64,000 bases of DNA from Tetranychus cinnabarinus. Its lineage: Eukaryota; Arthropoda; Arachnida; Trombidiformes; Tetranychidae. Numbering within the stretch: the first letter of the stretch is position 1; each line of letters begins with the position of its first letter. Of the stretch, positions 34,309-49,400 are shown piece after piece. The notes beneath the pieces were generated by a model. The model made no database searches. It worked only from the letters and a program-made list of their open reading frames with translations, and was not told the origin of the DNA. The stretch covers positions 7,254,001 through 7,318,000 of the forward strand of contig WHVY01000003.1 of NCBI GenBank assembly GCA_022266195.1. The letters run 5' to 3'. The position numbers and the translations under genes were made by a program.

Positions 34309-37300
34309 CTGTTGAAAGAATGTTACAAAAAAAAAGATTTTATTAGCAACAATAGACTTTTGTTGAAAATTTTCATTTCCATTTCCAAATCAAATTTGAC
34401 ACTTTTCTTGCATTTCAACCCAAAAAAGATGACAGCTCAGAATGGAATTTCAATCAATTTTTTAGAATCTAGTTTAAAACTCAAATCTTGAAGCAACTTG
34501 CATCTCAAATCAAGAAAATTGAAGAAAATTATCATTTGGAAATATTTTGACCAATGCTTTGTTTCGAATGAAATTGCCGGAGAAATTAATTTCAAGAGTT
34601 TTATGGTTCAAGATTGGTGGCTAATTAGGTTCACATCTATTCTACTACCATGTCATTTTCAACAAATGAATCAAGATTGATAGTGAAAAAGTGGAAGAAA
34701 AAAATAATAGAAGCAAAAGAAAGAAATAAAGTTGGTAAAGGAATGAGAAAAAAAGTAAAAGTTATTCAGTGATTCAATGTGATTCTTAGTGATTTATGTT
34801 TCCCATTGAACCCTGTTATTTGATTCATTTAGGTGATAAGATTTTTTTTCGAATGAAAATATAAAATTCTCCTTCTTAACCTATTCATTTGAACATAAAT
34901 ATTTATCAAATGATCAATGAAAATGGAATGAGAAAATAAAAGCGAAAATTGGTTCAAGATGAGAAACAAGAATATCCAATTGCACATTGCATGACAATGA
35001 TAATGATAAGTTGAGTTAGGATAAGTGAACAAGAGCAAATGAATTGAAATCAACCAAAGCGATCAACAAATTTGTCAATCGACTTTTAATCAAACAATTT
35101 AAAGTAGCTTTCAATACACTTTTGTTGCCTTCGTAGCAGTGAAAAAAAAGTTTTTCCAAAAACTCGAACTCGACTCAAAACTCGACAATTTTCATTTCAT
35201 TATTTTGCATCATTATTGTGACTCGAAATTGACTTTATCTTGAACATGAGTCGACTCTTTCTTCGAACTGTTTCTTCAAGTGAAAATTTCTGGTTTTACC
35301 AGAACAAAGAGTTGACTTGAAAAAGTTGACTTTTGATTAACTTCCATGATCAACTCCGAGTTTGATAAAATTCATGAGATTATTTTGCATTATTTTGACC
35401 AATTGACTTTCATGTAAAGTTTGTTGGGATTCACTCGTTCTCCTTTCCATTATTGTTGAGGATTAGAAATGAAATAAAAAAGTTGATACAAATAAATAAT
35501 CTGTATTAGCATAAAAGCATAATCTGGTAATAAGTAAACTCTTATCCTAATAAAATAGCATTTACAGAAAAAACACTGGAAAACATTTTTCATTTGAAAC
35601 ATCATCAGAAAGAGATTCAACCTTTCAACTTCGCAACCTTTTAAGCCTTTTTGACGCTCAATTTTAATCTCATAATTTAAACATAAATTCATTTCGTAAA
35701 GGTTTGCAAGTCTAAAAAATGTGACTTGAATCGAAAAATTAAATGTTGAGAAATTTAAATGTCAAGCTTGATTCAGTCGAGCTGAGCCCAACATGAGTGC
35801 GAGAAACGGATAAATTTCAAAAACCCAATCGGAATAGAAGATTTTTCGAAGTCAAACGAACCTTTTTTTGTCAAAAAGATTGCTAAACATTCTTGCAGAT
35901 GCTAAGGATAAATGAAACTGTTTTTGATTTTTTAAGTTGGAAATGTTTTTCAGTTTGAAAACAGAATTATGATGAAACTCACTGCTCAACAGCTGACGAA
36001 TGTAACTTTTTATTCGAACTCTTTTTTTGTTGCATTAATTGCGGAAACTAAGTAATGAAAATTTTAAAAAATTGCTGATGAAAAGTGTCAATCTTGTCAT
36101 TGCAAGAGTTTTACTTTGAAATTTTCTCAAGAAAAATGTTGCTTTAGAAAAGGAAAAAAAGTTGAAAAGAATTGAAAAAGCTGATGATGGAATAAACTTG
36201 CAATAATTTATAAAAAAGATGAATATTTTAATGAGAAGGAAATTGTCGATATTGTTCATCGATAAATGAAGCGACAGAAAAAGATGTGAAAAGCGATGAA
36301 AACGGAAAAGAGGAAAAGTATAAAGTCGTCAATTTTCAGGGTAATGTGTCAATAGTGGATAATGATGAGACCAAAAACACTTTTATCTCACCATCTACAG
36401 CCTTTTATTAATGCATTAATGTATAACTTTGTATAGACTTTGTTTCACTTTTGAAAAATGTTCAACTTCCAAGTCTTTAACTGTCTCTTTTAGCAACCTT
36501 TTGCTTTCCTTAACGTCAAGTTTGATGGTCAACCAGCAACCTTGCATCAAAGCAAGTTTACATTTCAACCAACAGTGAGAAAGATTCGAAGATTCACCGT
36601 GCTGACCAGACAAGCATGCCCATGTCATTTGAAAAGCTATTAATAATCTTTTTCAACTTTTCTCTGAAATTCAAAGTGAAAAGAAGAGAAAGGCAAAGAA
36701 AAGAAAATCAACTTTTCCGTCATTTATGATTACTTTACAATCGGTTGGACTCTATTTTACTTCATTACAAACATTCTTCAATCTTATTGATACAAAAATA
36801 TCTGTTGACTTTATCATTGAATGTATCGAGAAAAATTGACATTCGACATGAAAAGAGAAGCAACTTTTTCGACTTTCAATTGTTAACTTTTCAATGTCGT
36901 TATTGCGCTAATTTATCGAAGTAAAAAAATGTTTGAAAAGTTTATCCTTTTCTCTGTTAATTTTTATCGAGCAAGAAAAAAATGTTTTCTTCTTGCCATT
37001 CATGTTAACCATTCAGTATTTACATTGAAAAATTGAAAAGTTTAAACAGCTATTCAATTGGATTGGAAGAAAAAATGTTCAATGCATAAAGGTGTGAAAA
37101 GCTTTTCTATTTACTTTGTTTTTCTATTGATTTTTTTGTTGAGTTTCAATTTTCTCTTTTCTTTACCCTTTCAAATCAGGTTAACTGAATTTTGGTGAAG
37201 AAAAAAACAGTAGAAAGAGACAGAGAGAGAGAAGAGGAATATTATCTGATCAAGAAATAATTGAACCAAAACTAGTTTGAAATAATAGTTACAGATGACA

Positions 37301-40300
37301 AAGTTTAACTGATCAATGGCAAGATTGAAGTGAAAGGTGAACAAGGCAAGGAGAAGATAAAATGTTGAATCAAATAAAGGTTCACTTTATTAACTTTTCA
37401 ATGATATTGTTTGAAATGAAATAGTTGGAAAACATTAACTGTTGATTGAACAAATTTTTTCCCTCGAATTCGCCTTTTCCAGCAAACATATTGGACATTC
37501 ATAACGAAAACATGACAACCAAAATTTCACTGACCAAAGAGAAGCTCAAAGATTGATACAAAAAAATTTCTACTTCAACTTGTAGATTCAAAGGGCAAAG
37601 TCAGGTTAAGAACAAAAAACGAAGATTCGTCTTTGTTTGTAAATTGAAATGAAACAGTCATCTCAGATGGAATGAAATTGAAAATAATTTTGATCTGAAA
37701 ACTTATGTTGACACGAATTTAGGATCGCAACAAGAAACTAATCGGAAAGACTCACGTTTCAACGAGTGCCGAGTATTGCAATTGAATAATTTCGAGTTAA
37801 ACATTTTCGTTGGACAAACAGTTACAAGTATTTGAGTGGTGAACAAACAGTAAAATTGAATAGGAAATGAGTAAACATTGAGAGGCAAAATTATACTCGA
37901 GCAATGAAAATTTGATTCTAGTGTGACTTTTATTCAGTGGTGAAAGGCAAAAGTCAGTCATCATCACCAAGGTTCAATCAAGTTAAAATTACGATTAACT
38001 AGATTATCTTTGTCTTTTCGTTCTCTTCATTGTTCGACTGCTGCCTTTTTTCAAACAAAATGTATTATTTTTCCTTTTGTTTCATTTCTTAGCACAAAGA
38101 GAAAAACAAAACTCGAATGAATCACGAAAATTGCGATCCACTTGAATTGATCATTAATATTTTTTCTTCTTTCTTCCCTTTCCACTCTTGTAGCGGCTAG
38201 ATTCATAATTGAATAAGTAAAACAATGAAAAGTAATCATTCATGATGAATTTTCAACACTTGACTTTGTTCAAGAGCTTCAATGGTCAAATGATTGGCAC
38301 TTGATTGGCAATAACAAAAAGTGACCAAAATTTACTTGCAATAATTGAACTCGTCATTGAAGTTAAAGTGATAATTTGATAGCAACATTTAACAAGATTA
38401 TTTGCATTTGCCTTCTCGACGAAAAGGGCAAATCAAGAGTTGATATCATTTGATATTCTTAGTCTATTATTAGCCTTGTGTCTTGGAAAAGATAAATTGT
38501 GATAAAATTGCTGGGAGTACTTTTTACCTCCCTGTAAGTTTACTCCTAATGTATAATAGTTTCAACATTTTTACTGGACTTTTGATCATCATTAAGATAA
38601 TCATTATCTTTATCAACATCATAATAATCATCATTACCAAAAAACATTGGTATTCTCATGATTTTTTCTTTTCTCAAAATGTTCACATTATCCTTGTATT
38701 ACATGGTAAAAAAAGAAACACACAAAATTCTGGGTTAAACTGGGAAGGAAAAGAGAACAAGAAATGCTATAAGTTGATGATGTGTAACTTGAGAGGGTAA
38801 ATTTTGTGTGTTTACTGGTCATGATGATAATAATACTTGGTGCTTACATGAAAGAAAAATGGAAAATTGAGAGAAAAAATGGGAAACAAGAAAATGAAAT
38901 AACAGGAATAAAATAATAGTTATAACCTGTACGTGGTAATGTGTCTTTATAGTCATGATAATATCTTCGTCTTTTGCCATTTTCCTGCTTTTTTCACTCT
39001 TCTTCTTACTGCATTTCATTGCAATGTAATGTTGTGAAACTCTGGTAGAATTGAGATTTACTCGAGATCAACATTAAGAGCAACAGTGCCAAGGCAGTCT
39101 TGATAAACAAGAAATGAATGAATATCAACTTTATTCAACCAAAGGTTTGGAAAAGAGTTGAGTTTTTTTCTTTTCTTTTTTTAACCTTAAGTGTTGAGAA
39201 GCACAAAAAGAGATGAAAAAGATTTACTCGCTTCTTTTGCTAACCCACTTTGGATAATTTGGTAACATTTGCTGTCACCGTTCTTGTCCTACCATTCGTT
39301 CATTGTCGGTCAATACTGAGCAATGACTTGCTCTTGTTTTCCTGGTAAAGAGTCTCTTTATTAGCGTTCTTTCTTGCCTAATATTTATGGTTCCTTTATT
39401 TTATCTGTTTACTCATTTACTTTATTTGTAACCTTAAACAGATTAATCCAAATACTTTATCAAGACCAACATTGTAATATAAACTTGCAACAAATGGCGA
39501 TATCTATTGAACAGTGTTACATTTCCATTGGTTTACTAGTCTTTAAAGTGTTGCTTTCACTCTTTTTACTGGTAATAATAAAGTTCAAATTAAGGTTGAA
39601 CCAGCGTTGAGTAAGTCAATGGGAATACGATAATGGCCAATGTCATATAATTATTACTCAACAGAATAATTATGTTTCTTTCAAACCACGTTTAGTACAA
39701 TAATGTCGACTATTTACTTCGAATAGCAATGTTTACAAAACAACATTTTTACGTGAAAAGAAACACTTGCAACAAATTGAGCCTAATGCAGTTGGTGCAA
39801 TTATCCATGATGAAGCAAATACAAAAGAGCATGCATTCGAAGCGAAGTTCGTAGCTTGAGAGATTGATTCATTAGCAATTATTCGAAATTAAGTTTTTTC
39901 GAAAACTTGGACAGAAGTGAAGGTGAGCTTATGCTTTGAAAACTGAGCTTAGAGTTGAAGAGGGAGTAAAAGATTAGCCATGATGTTACATCTGCTTTAA
40001 GGATTATCCTAGCAATGAATTCACAAAAGCTCTCGAGGGAAAATTAAAAGTTGTTATCGTTTCAACAAAATTCGAAAAATTTGTCGAAGCATCAAAAATC
40101 TTTTTTGATCAAACTGGAAGGTGGAAAAGGCAATTTTCTAGTAAATTTAAAAATTTTGAAACTCTAATCGATTGAACCAATTAAGGCTGATGATTAAATT
40201 TTTCAATTAAAATGAGGTGAAGTTAATTTGGTATCTTGATGAGGAAAAGAGCGTTAAAAAGCATTTTCTTGAATCATTCAATTCTCAGGGTAATTAACAG

Positions 40301-43300
40301 TAAAGACATTGGATTGAATTCAGCCATCAACCTTCCATTCGAAGAAGAAATTTTCTCTTCTCTCATTTCGATCCAATTTAGCCTTGAGTCAAGCAGCACC
40401 TTAGCCAACAAACCAAATCACTAACATTGAAACACTTTCATGAACAACAGATTAGCCTGTTTTTGGTCTCTTGTTTTTACCCTGAAAAATGCAACCAACT
40501 AATCAGGCAAATGATTGGTAAAGCTAAAAAAGAGACTTAAATGGATACAATTAATTGTTGCCCATTAAAATTGAATAACATTTCCCATTGTTCAGGGGAA
40601 GAAAAAAGTACAAACGAGTGAAGAAGAAAAAAAGACAAAGAACTGAGAATCACAATTGTTGTTGCAGATAAAAATAATGGTTTCATTAAACATGCATCAG
40701 ATGACATTAAAGTTGAACCAAACTGAGAATGTGTTGAGGTTGAATCTAAATAATCAGCAATTGTGAAGCCACTAATTATGAACTCGGTGAAAATCGCCAA
40801 ATTCAACTTTTTAAACATGAATTTTTCTCTCTTTTTTTTGTTCAAACTTTAACTTTACCTTTAATGACTTTGCTTAAAAAAGGAAACGTTTAATCTAAAG
40901 TTGAATGAAATTCTGGCTCAACTTGCCAATGTTATCATGCAATGTGCAATAATTCCCGGCAAGAGAATAATTTGCTAGTTGAATTATTTTCTTTGAATCA
41001 TTAAGACTACCTGTTCAAATGGAAATGCAAATGGATCAAAATTGTAATGTTACTCTTCTCCTTTGTTCCTTCATTCACTTGCATTCTTATTCTTATCTTT
41101 ATCTCCTTTGTTACTGAATCAATTATCATGTTAAGTGTTTGTTTTCTTAATCAAGTTTTACAGTGAAAATGTTTGATTGAATTGCTAAATAAACTGTTCA
41201 TTAGACGATTAAGACAAGTTTACAAATTTCATTTGATTGATTGATGAATAATTGTAAAGCAAAAAGAAAGACAAAAAGAAAAAAAAACTCAAAACTCGAA
41301 AAAAATTGCCCGTAAAGTCTAAAGATATCGAGATTGTGTTGATAAACTTTTCGAGAGAAAAATTGGCCTGATTAATGTACATTGACTCAGCTTTGGATTT
41401 AACTGGAAAATTTACAAGTTGATAAAAAATTGTACTCAAGTGAATATTAACATGGAAAGTCATGATTTCCATGGAAAATAAACATTTAACCCATTTAACC
41501 AAATGGTGAAAAGACAATGTAAAATGCAAGAATCTTTTTTTACACTTTTGCTCTCGTTCATGAGCCAACAATATTTTGAAATGAACATTGAAAAAGTAAC
41601 TTCTCCATCAACTGACAACTCTGTTGCCTGAGTAAAGGCATTTGCACATGAAACAGTTGATTAAACAAGTTCTGAGTTGCATGTTCATAGCAAATACAAA
41701 CTCGAAAAATGACCAAAAATTAACAAACTATTTGCAAACGTAAAGGGAAAAAACGAAACGAAAAAATCACGCAAGTGAAAAGCTTTCAATATTAATAAAA
41801 GTTGAAAAAATAAACGGAAAGACATGAAGACATAAAGATGAGCTCATTTTTCATGAGGCAAACTAAGACAAAGGTGCAACAATATTAATAAACTAGGGTC
41901 AAATGGGAGGATAAAAAGGTCATCAAGAGCAACAAGGAAGAGTGAGAGAAGATAAAATTTGATCATTTTCATCATAATTGTCGATAGAAGTAATATGAAA
42001 AAAGGGATTTCTTTTTTCACTCTTTTTCCTTCTTCTCTCCTCTAATCAACAAAACTGAAACGAAACACTTTGGAAAGTAAGATGACCAGAAAAATGATGT
42101 TAATACCGATGAAACTGGAAAACAAGAAAAGGCAGCAAGAAAAAGGAAGAAGAAGCAAAAAATGAAACTGAATCAAGAAGAGGTAAAAGTGATATTGTGG
42201 TATAAATAACTTGCTTTCCTCATCAATCATCTTCTTTAGGCTTCCAGTTTCCTCCATGATAAGGCCATTGCTACTGTTTTGACTGTGAATAACTTGTGAT
42301 ATGCTTCAACATCCATTATATTCTGACGAATTCTGAATCTTCTTTTCTTTTCTTTTTCACCATTTTCGCCTCTTCTCATTGCTCTCTAGTAATTGAATGT
42401 AAAGCAAAAGAAGCGACATTTTTGGTCAACTTCATTTTTAAACTTTACTGTCAATTGAATTTTCAACTTTACTCTTTTTTCCCTCCCAATCAATCCCAGG
42501 CAACCTTGACTCATCAATCATTCATTTCAATTAAAAATCATTTCAAAAACGAATCAACTGCACCCTGCAAGAAGAAATGGATTTTTTCCTTTTCATCCTT
42601 TTATCTTTATTGCATTTGTACACTTTTCTTGCTCTCGTTTACCCTTTTCATCTTGCAACGAACTTATCATTTTTCTCATTTTTTCCAACTCTTTCTCTCG
42701 TTCAACTCATTTATAACATTTTTACCTTTTTTTAATATTTCTAATGCTCTGAATATTTCTAAATATTAAAAGTATTGCCACTTAAATGTTATTATTTCAA
42801 GCTTGCACAAGTTTTTTTGTTTCATGTTTTGCAAATTGAAACAAAACAAATAAGCTGTAATATAACAATGTTTTTGGAAAAAGTTGAATGAAAACAAAAA
42901 AAAAAGATACAAAAAACTGTTAACATTAAAAAGTTTTTAGTTTGTGACGAGTTGAACAAAAGGAATCCATGATTATGGTTATGAAGAGAGAAAAGTTGAA
43001 AAATTAATTTCTACTGGCAATGTTTCAATGCTTCAACAGTTGATCTGATAAACTGAAACCGTTGTTATTCTGATGCATTATAGTTGATCCAAAGTTTGTT
43101 CAACTTTAAAAAACGAAAAAAACAGTTCGACAAATCATTTCATCAACAATTTCAATCTCATTTTTGCGCTATTTTCACGCATTTTACCAATGGTTCTGCA
43201 AATCGTCAGTAAATTTGTTTAAATTAATAGTCAACTGAAAGCAATTTCATTAACATTTTATGCCTTTTTTGCTCTCTCTCTCTCAGTTGTCCATTTATCA

Positions 43301-46073
43301 AAGTAAATATTCATTTATGCAACAGTCTAAATCAAAGGCTAACCCAAACTCATCTCATTTGCTCTGCAGCCTCAAGCCAATGTATGAAGGGAAAAAAGGT
43401 CGAGCATAAAGTAAGAAAAGGAGTAAAGAAGAAACAAAATAATCTCAACAAACTGACCAAAAGGCTACACACAAGATGATCTCTGTGTCCCTCAGGTCAG
43501 CTGAATAATTGATCAACTGAAAAAAAGAGAGATTCGAGGCGAAAATGAGCAAAATAAATAAGCAAATTTCATTCTCGCAATTGACCTTTAGACCATTAAA
43601 ATAATGAGAGGTTCATGTTTAATGTGACAAGTTGAAAACAAATGAGACAAAAGAGCTTGGAATCAGCCAATGTAACAAAACGTAATCTTTCGAGTTTCAA
43701 CGATTGTTCAATTTTCGAAATTGGTTGAACTAATTGTTGAGCTTCTTTAAGCATTTCACAAATGAAAAGCAACTTTGAATTTTTGCTCTTTTGTTACTTA
43801 CAATGGTCGAGAAAATTGTCTTTTTTTCGTCAACTTCTTAATCAGAATCGAATTTATTTTTATTAGAAAAAGCTTGACCATTCACTAGCCTAATAGATGA
43901 GTGCAAATCCGTTTCATCTAAATGATGAATACAAAGTGTATAAAAGATTTAGATCTTTTCTCGTTTGTACATTCATCGACTTTTACCTTTCAATGCTTTT
44001 TCTGGCTTCTTTTTACTCGAGATAATCGTATGAACGATAAATTATTATTAGAAAACTCTGCTTTCTTCTTTTGCAACTTCAGTTGATTGAAACAAAAAAG
44101 TTTATCTGGAAAGGTAAGCTTTCGATGAAACAATTTAACTATTAAGATAACAAGATTTAGGTGTTGATATGCAATGAAAAGAAACGTCTAATATTGATGG
44201 CATTTGACAAATATTGGAAATGAACCAAGTTTAGTTTACTTTTTTTTCATGCAATAGCTCTGAATGGAATAAAAAATCCAATGAAAGAACAGTTGACAAA
44301 ACAAAGCGAAGAGAAAAACAAAAATGTATTCAATTGAGTGTCTTTCCATGTTTACAAATCCAAATATATACATGAAAAAAGGGTCACTTAAACATCTTCA
44401 GCCATGAGTAATGAACACTTTACTTTCGATCCATTCATTGCTTACTTTCTGTAGCACCTTATTTACCTTGTAAAATGGAATGAGAAGAAACAAAATTTCC
44501 ATTTTTTTCATTCTCAGTTTATTCACTTTTATTGATTGCTTTATCCCATTGAGTAAAAAAATCTGTTTGAACAAACTTATAGATTGATCCAAGGATATCA
44601 ACACATGAGGCTATCCACTAACGTCACAAATCTTTAGGACTTTCTGGACTTCTTTAACGTAAATATTTCCTTTTAAAACTCAACCCGATTTTATCTGAAT
44701 GAACATCTTCACAGCTCAACTTTGAACATTTTTGATTCATCTAATGATGAAAGGAAGATGATTGTATTTACTTAAAGCAATTTCGTGTAATAAATATTGC
44801 TGCGTGTTGATATGATATGATGTCTGAATGATAGCAAATGAAATGGGTTAAGAGCAGGAAAAACAGCATGAGAATAGATAACTCCATGAAAATCAATTGT
44901 GGTGTCGAATATTTTCTCTGCAAAAATATGATCTCTAACACAAAGACCATCAATATAATAAGCAAATGGAAAGCAACAGAATCCATGAAAATCTCGATAC
45001 ACAATGATGCAATGTTGAGTGCGTTAACTTGCATGACTATGTGCAGTTTGATTCTGATTGGAAACGAAATGACGTTCCATTATTCAATATTTAATTATAA
45101 GCATCAAGTCTAACTTTGAATGTTGTTCTTTATTGTTGTTTTGTCTGTTTTCAAAGCTGACAAAATTGTTGTTCATGGTAATGTGAGTATAACTGGTTTT
45201 GAATAAAATGCAATGTATCCATGCAAATAAAGGGAAGAAAAAGAGAAGTGAATAAAGGCCAATTTAGTATTGCAATAAAATAATGAATGGATAAAATGAT
45301 GACAAGTTGAATAACATTTACTGGGAGTTTCCAAATGAATTTAAATTTTATTATCAAAAGTGAACAAAAGCAATTGAAAACTAAGTATAATGCATGATAA
45401 TGGGATTGAATTAAGCATTTCGTTTTGTTATTCCCAAATAGCAAACACAGTAAGTTGATTCAAATTGAGAGGTAAAACTTTTTTTCTTCTAAAAGCATCG
45501 ATTCCATGATAACAGCCATTAAAATGACTCAACAAAATAAACAAGAATGCTAATTTTAACCAATAAAACCCATAAAAGGTGGCAAAAAATTAAAATCAGT
45601 TCAATTCAAAAATGAAAACCCAACTTCAAATGTAGCGTCAGAATAAAAATTTGAACGAAATCAAGACAAAATGAAACCTTTGATTTCAATATCAGACCGA
45701 TATAGTTAATAATCTGACATAATTCTGAATTAATCTTCAAGAAATGCTAAGTTACTCGCAAGAGAAATTCGAAGTTTTCTGTTTTCCTCATTTTCAATTT
45801 GAATGAGTTAATGATCTTGATGAACGAATCTCTTGTTAATGGAAATCAGAAAATAATGAAAAGATTTCAAAATTCAATCCGTATCTTTGGATAACCTTGT
45901 TAGCTGCATGAAACTGAATGAGTTTTAGCTTTTGACACACTTTTCTCAATCAACTCGCCAATGATGACAATTTTGCAAGTCAAGCTGAGAACAAAAAGGT
46001 AGATTCCAACAGTTTATTGGTTATATCAGATTATCATGATTACTTTTTTCATTAACAATTTTTTTTTCTCCAG
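34309..46073. other. Probable Rdl intron, left part; gene-poor
   Basis: AT-rich sequence with no conserved coding content on the minus strand. The only exon-like island seen is on the plus strand at 36494-36574, antisense to Rdl. GA/CT runs occur near 37215-37235 and 43270-43285. Confidence 0.45.
36494..36574 (+). CDS. Candidate plus-strand exon of unknown gene
   Basis: An 81-nt segment lies between acceptor CTGTCTCTTTTAG and donor AACA|GTGAGA and is open in phase 0 at both ends (QPFAFLNVKFDGQPATLHQS, then KFTFQPT). It is less AT-rich than its surroundings. I do not recognise the peptide. The minus strand of the same region is also open for about 70 codons, so the coding strand is uncertain. 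Confidence 0.2.
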
Positions 46074-46135
46074 TCAACATGCCAAGCATATTATCCTTTA
46101 CTTTGCCCAGAAGGTTTTGATACATATTTACGCAA
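46074..46135 (+). CDS. Candidate plus-strand exon of unknown gene
   Basis: A strong acceptor (TTTTTTTTCTCCAG) is followed by sequence open in two frames. One reads STCQAYYPLLCPEGFDTYLR, the other QHAKHIILYFAQKV. Possible donors are AAG|GTTTTG (exon end 46113) and CAA|GTAATA (46135). I recognise neither product. Splicing at 46113 to 46321 in the first frame would give a Cys-containing tail LCPEGTPNDCDYDGSRI and then stop. Confidence 0.2.
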
Positions 46136-46320
46136 GTAATAGAATTTGCTTCCGTTTACTTCAATTCAATCAATTTCCGAGGTTTGATTAATTGTTTTCC
46201 ATCATCATCATCTTTCTCTTCTTTCCCCATTCAATTCAATACCAAGGCTAATAGTTTTCTCCTTTTTTTCCTTTTCTTTCTTTTTCCTTCTCTCATCTTT
46301 TACTTTCCCTTTTTTTCCAG

Positions 46321-46404
46321 GTACACCTAATGATTGTGATTATGATGGTTCAAGGATATGAAAGCAATAAAACTCATCAACTGATAAGTAGCAATATTAT
46401 TCAG
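46321..46404 (+). CDS. Candidate plus-strand exon of unknown gene
   Basis: This segment follows one of the best polypyrimidine tracts in the window (about 46250-46320, ending TTTTTTTCCAG). In phase 0 it is open for 28 codons to CAG|GTATTG; a stronger donor AAAG|GTAAGA lies at 46413/46414. In another phase it stops after TPNDCDYDGSRI. The product is unknown. Transcription without coding, as a long non-coding RNA, is equally possible. Confidence 0.2.
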
Positions 46405-49400
46405 GTATTGAAAGGTAAGAGCATCAAAGTATATTTGTATTGATACATCAAGTGAATGATAAAAGTAAAGCTCTTTTTGTTTCATCAGTAAAGGTGAACA
46501 AAATGACTGATGAACCAAATTGTTTTTTGTTTCAACTTCTTATGAGCAGCAAAAGACAATTATGACAATTGTAATAACAAAGTAATGAAAAATGTCGATA
46601 ATAATGACAACAATGATGATAAGGAAAACATGATGTGAAAGTAAATGGCAATTTGTTTCATTTCTTTATCACTAAACAGAAAATAATCCGAAAGTTCCAT
46701 GAACAACTTTTACATTTAGAATTTGGAATTTTCCATTTTTTCGAACTTTTCCAAAACTTTGAACATTTTCAGAGATGCGATTACAAGGTTCGAAAATTGC
46801 AAGCTGATAATTTTAATGGAAAAACCGATTCATGGATTTCAATGTTGAGAACTTGGAACTTTTTCTCAATGAATAAAATGGTTTTGAAAGTTTCTTCTCT
46901 TTCAAATTATCATGTTTTCTGCTCTACTTTTCATTTCAATAAGTGAAACAAAATTGATCAATTGAATTGAGGAAGAAAAAGATTGACAAAAATTGAATAT
47001 TTGCATGTTGAATGAATGAAAAAAAGTCTTTCTTCTTTTCCATGGAACCATTAAAATTGAACTTTACTTGATTCCTTTTTTTCATGATAGGTTTGCATTG
47101 GTGAAATGAATTTTTTTTCTTCGCTTCTCATTCAAGCATAAAGCAAGTGAATAAAGAGAAATGGTCAAAATCAATTGTTGATTGTGGTCAATGGTGAAGA
47201 CCAAAAGGAAGCAAAAGTTTCTTTACTTTGAATGAAGGATGAAAAAGGTTTACAAAGAAATGGACACAAAAAGATGCAAAATGAAAGCTGAAATTCAGAT
47301 GAATGAGAATAATTTGCTTTTTTCCTCGTTTATTACATTCAACTAGATACAAGGTTGAAAAGAAATGAACTTTTATGCTCTCATATACAAGGCCAATATT
47401 GACCATATTCTTGGACTGACAAATGACCATAAATTATTACAACTTGAAATTGTTCAATTGTAAATTAATGGTCCATGAAACTAGAGTTAACTCCAATTTA
47501 CTATTGGAACAAACAACGAATAAAGAAAAAAAAAGTTTTCAATTGTAACCAATTTTTTACTTTTACCAACCTTTTCCCTTCTAATAAATACATTTGATAA
47601 TTCAATCAGCAGCCATAAAACACTCGATAAATCAAAGTTGAACGCAAATTTTGTGGTAAAAGAGTTTCAATGTTTCCATTTTACTTCGAAATTCAAGAGA
47701 AAAAACTTCAACATAACAATAAAATCATCAAAATCGATTAATAATCAAATGCCGAATTGATTGAATCTCAGCTCGTATAGAGAATAAAAAATTTCAAAAA
47801 AACGTTAACTGGTCATAAATGAACTCGGAAACATAAGTCGAGTTTGACTTGCAAACCTTAACTTACTTCAACTGACAAGATTAACTACACTGTATTGTTG
47901 GTTATTCAACCACATTAGATTAACTCACGATAGTTCATGGAAAGGCTTGAAGGAAGAAGACTATGGAAGTCAACTGTTGAATTTGACTGAATAACTTCTG
48001 AAAACGAATTCTAAGCGAACTCAAAACGAAAGTTCGGCCGCGTTTCCCTCAAAGTGGAACATGTTCAATCTTTTGACTTTGTATTCGTCTCCAAACATGT
48101 TTAACCAGCTTTGTTCATTTTCAGTGTTTTCGGTACTTTTTGCCATTTCCTCAAATTCATGTTTTGTTCAACAATTACTATTCATATTAGAATCGCTTTA
48201 TTCCATTTTTCCCTCGATTTCCTATCTCTATTCATTTCCAGAATCCATTTTTTGTCTCATCATCATCTTGTTCAATAATCTGGCTTTTTTTGTTAACATC
48301 ATCATTCTCATTGCATTATTGATATCACTATTTCATCTGTGTTCAATTCATCATCTATAATAATAATTATTCTTATCAATATCATTCAATTCAATATCTT
48401 TCACATTCCCTTTTATTACCAACCTTTTATCTAATTGCTTGTTATGAAACTCGTCAGGTTCAATGGAAAGGCTGGAAACAATTATCATTTAATCTGTTGA
48501 TTTGTTCATGGTTTCATGTACAATCTTCATTTAAAGCCTTTTCTCCCTTCTCTTTGAATTTCACAAATTCACAAACCTAATTCATGTTAAATGCACAGTA
48601 TTCACTTCATTTCATCTTCAATTGTTTATTTTGATTGAAGAAGCATCTTGATTTTGGTTAATTCAATAAACTACTTTTTTTGCTTTCTTTAGCATTTTCA
48701 CTTTTTCCTTTTCATCCAAATGCAACTTGATAATGATACATTTACAGTTTTCAAAACTCTATTATTGATTTGTAACAATCCCTTCAAAATCTGGTTTCAT
48801 GAAATACTGTAAAGTGAAAATGTTTGTTTTGCCTCAACGTTTCTTCATGTTTTCTGGTTTTGTTTTAAACCTTACATCAATGTCAATATCAATATAAACT
48901 TTTGATAATAACTCTTTGCGGCACAGTCATGTAACATGCTTTTTTCTTGTAATTTTACTTCGAAATTTTTCAAATCTGATCAATTCTTTTCTTCAATCTT
49001 AATCTATTAATAAATTGTTCGGACTGAATTTCGCTCATTTCATGTTCATTTCCAATTTGAGCATATTCAAGATCGGTATTCTAAAATCTTGTGAGCCTTA
49101 AATATGTTGCGAGATTGTAAAAAAGTTGTTCACTTCTCAAGTGTAAATTAAATCCTTGTTTATAAAAAGAAAGTGAATCAAATATTTTGAAGAAACCGCA
49201 AGATGAAGATTTACAGTAAAACTAATGTTATTTTCTTGATCTCATTTCAAACACTTTACAGACAAACATTTTGCTGTTAATTGAATTACCAGATCAAAAC
49301 TGCGGATCAAATTCCAGGTCAGAAAACAAACAAAAACTATATCTTCAAAAAGCATTGGATAAACTTAAAGATTCGCTAAAAGAAAAGTTCCCATGAAAAC

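Noticed and set aside
42296..42769. 157-codon plus-strand frame
   Set aside because: Phe/Ser/Leu-dominated translation of T-rich DNA without ATG, splice or domain support.
44768..45113. Open frames on both strands, one with two hydrophobic stretches
   Set aside because: Considered as an Rdl M2-M3 exon, but none of the conserved M2 or M3 residues is present in any frame.
48061..48360. 99-codon hydrophobic plus-strand frame
   Set aside because: Low-complexity Phe/Leu/Ile/Ser run expected from T-rich sequence; no family resemblance.
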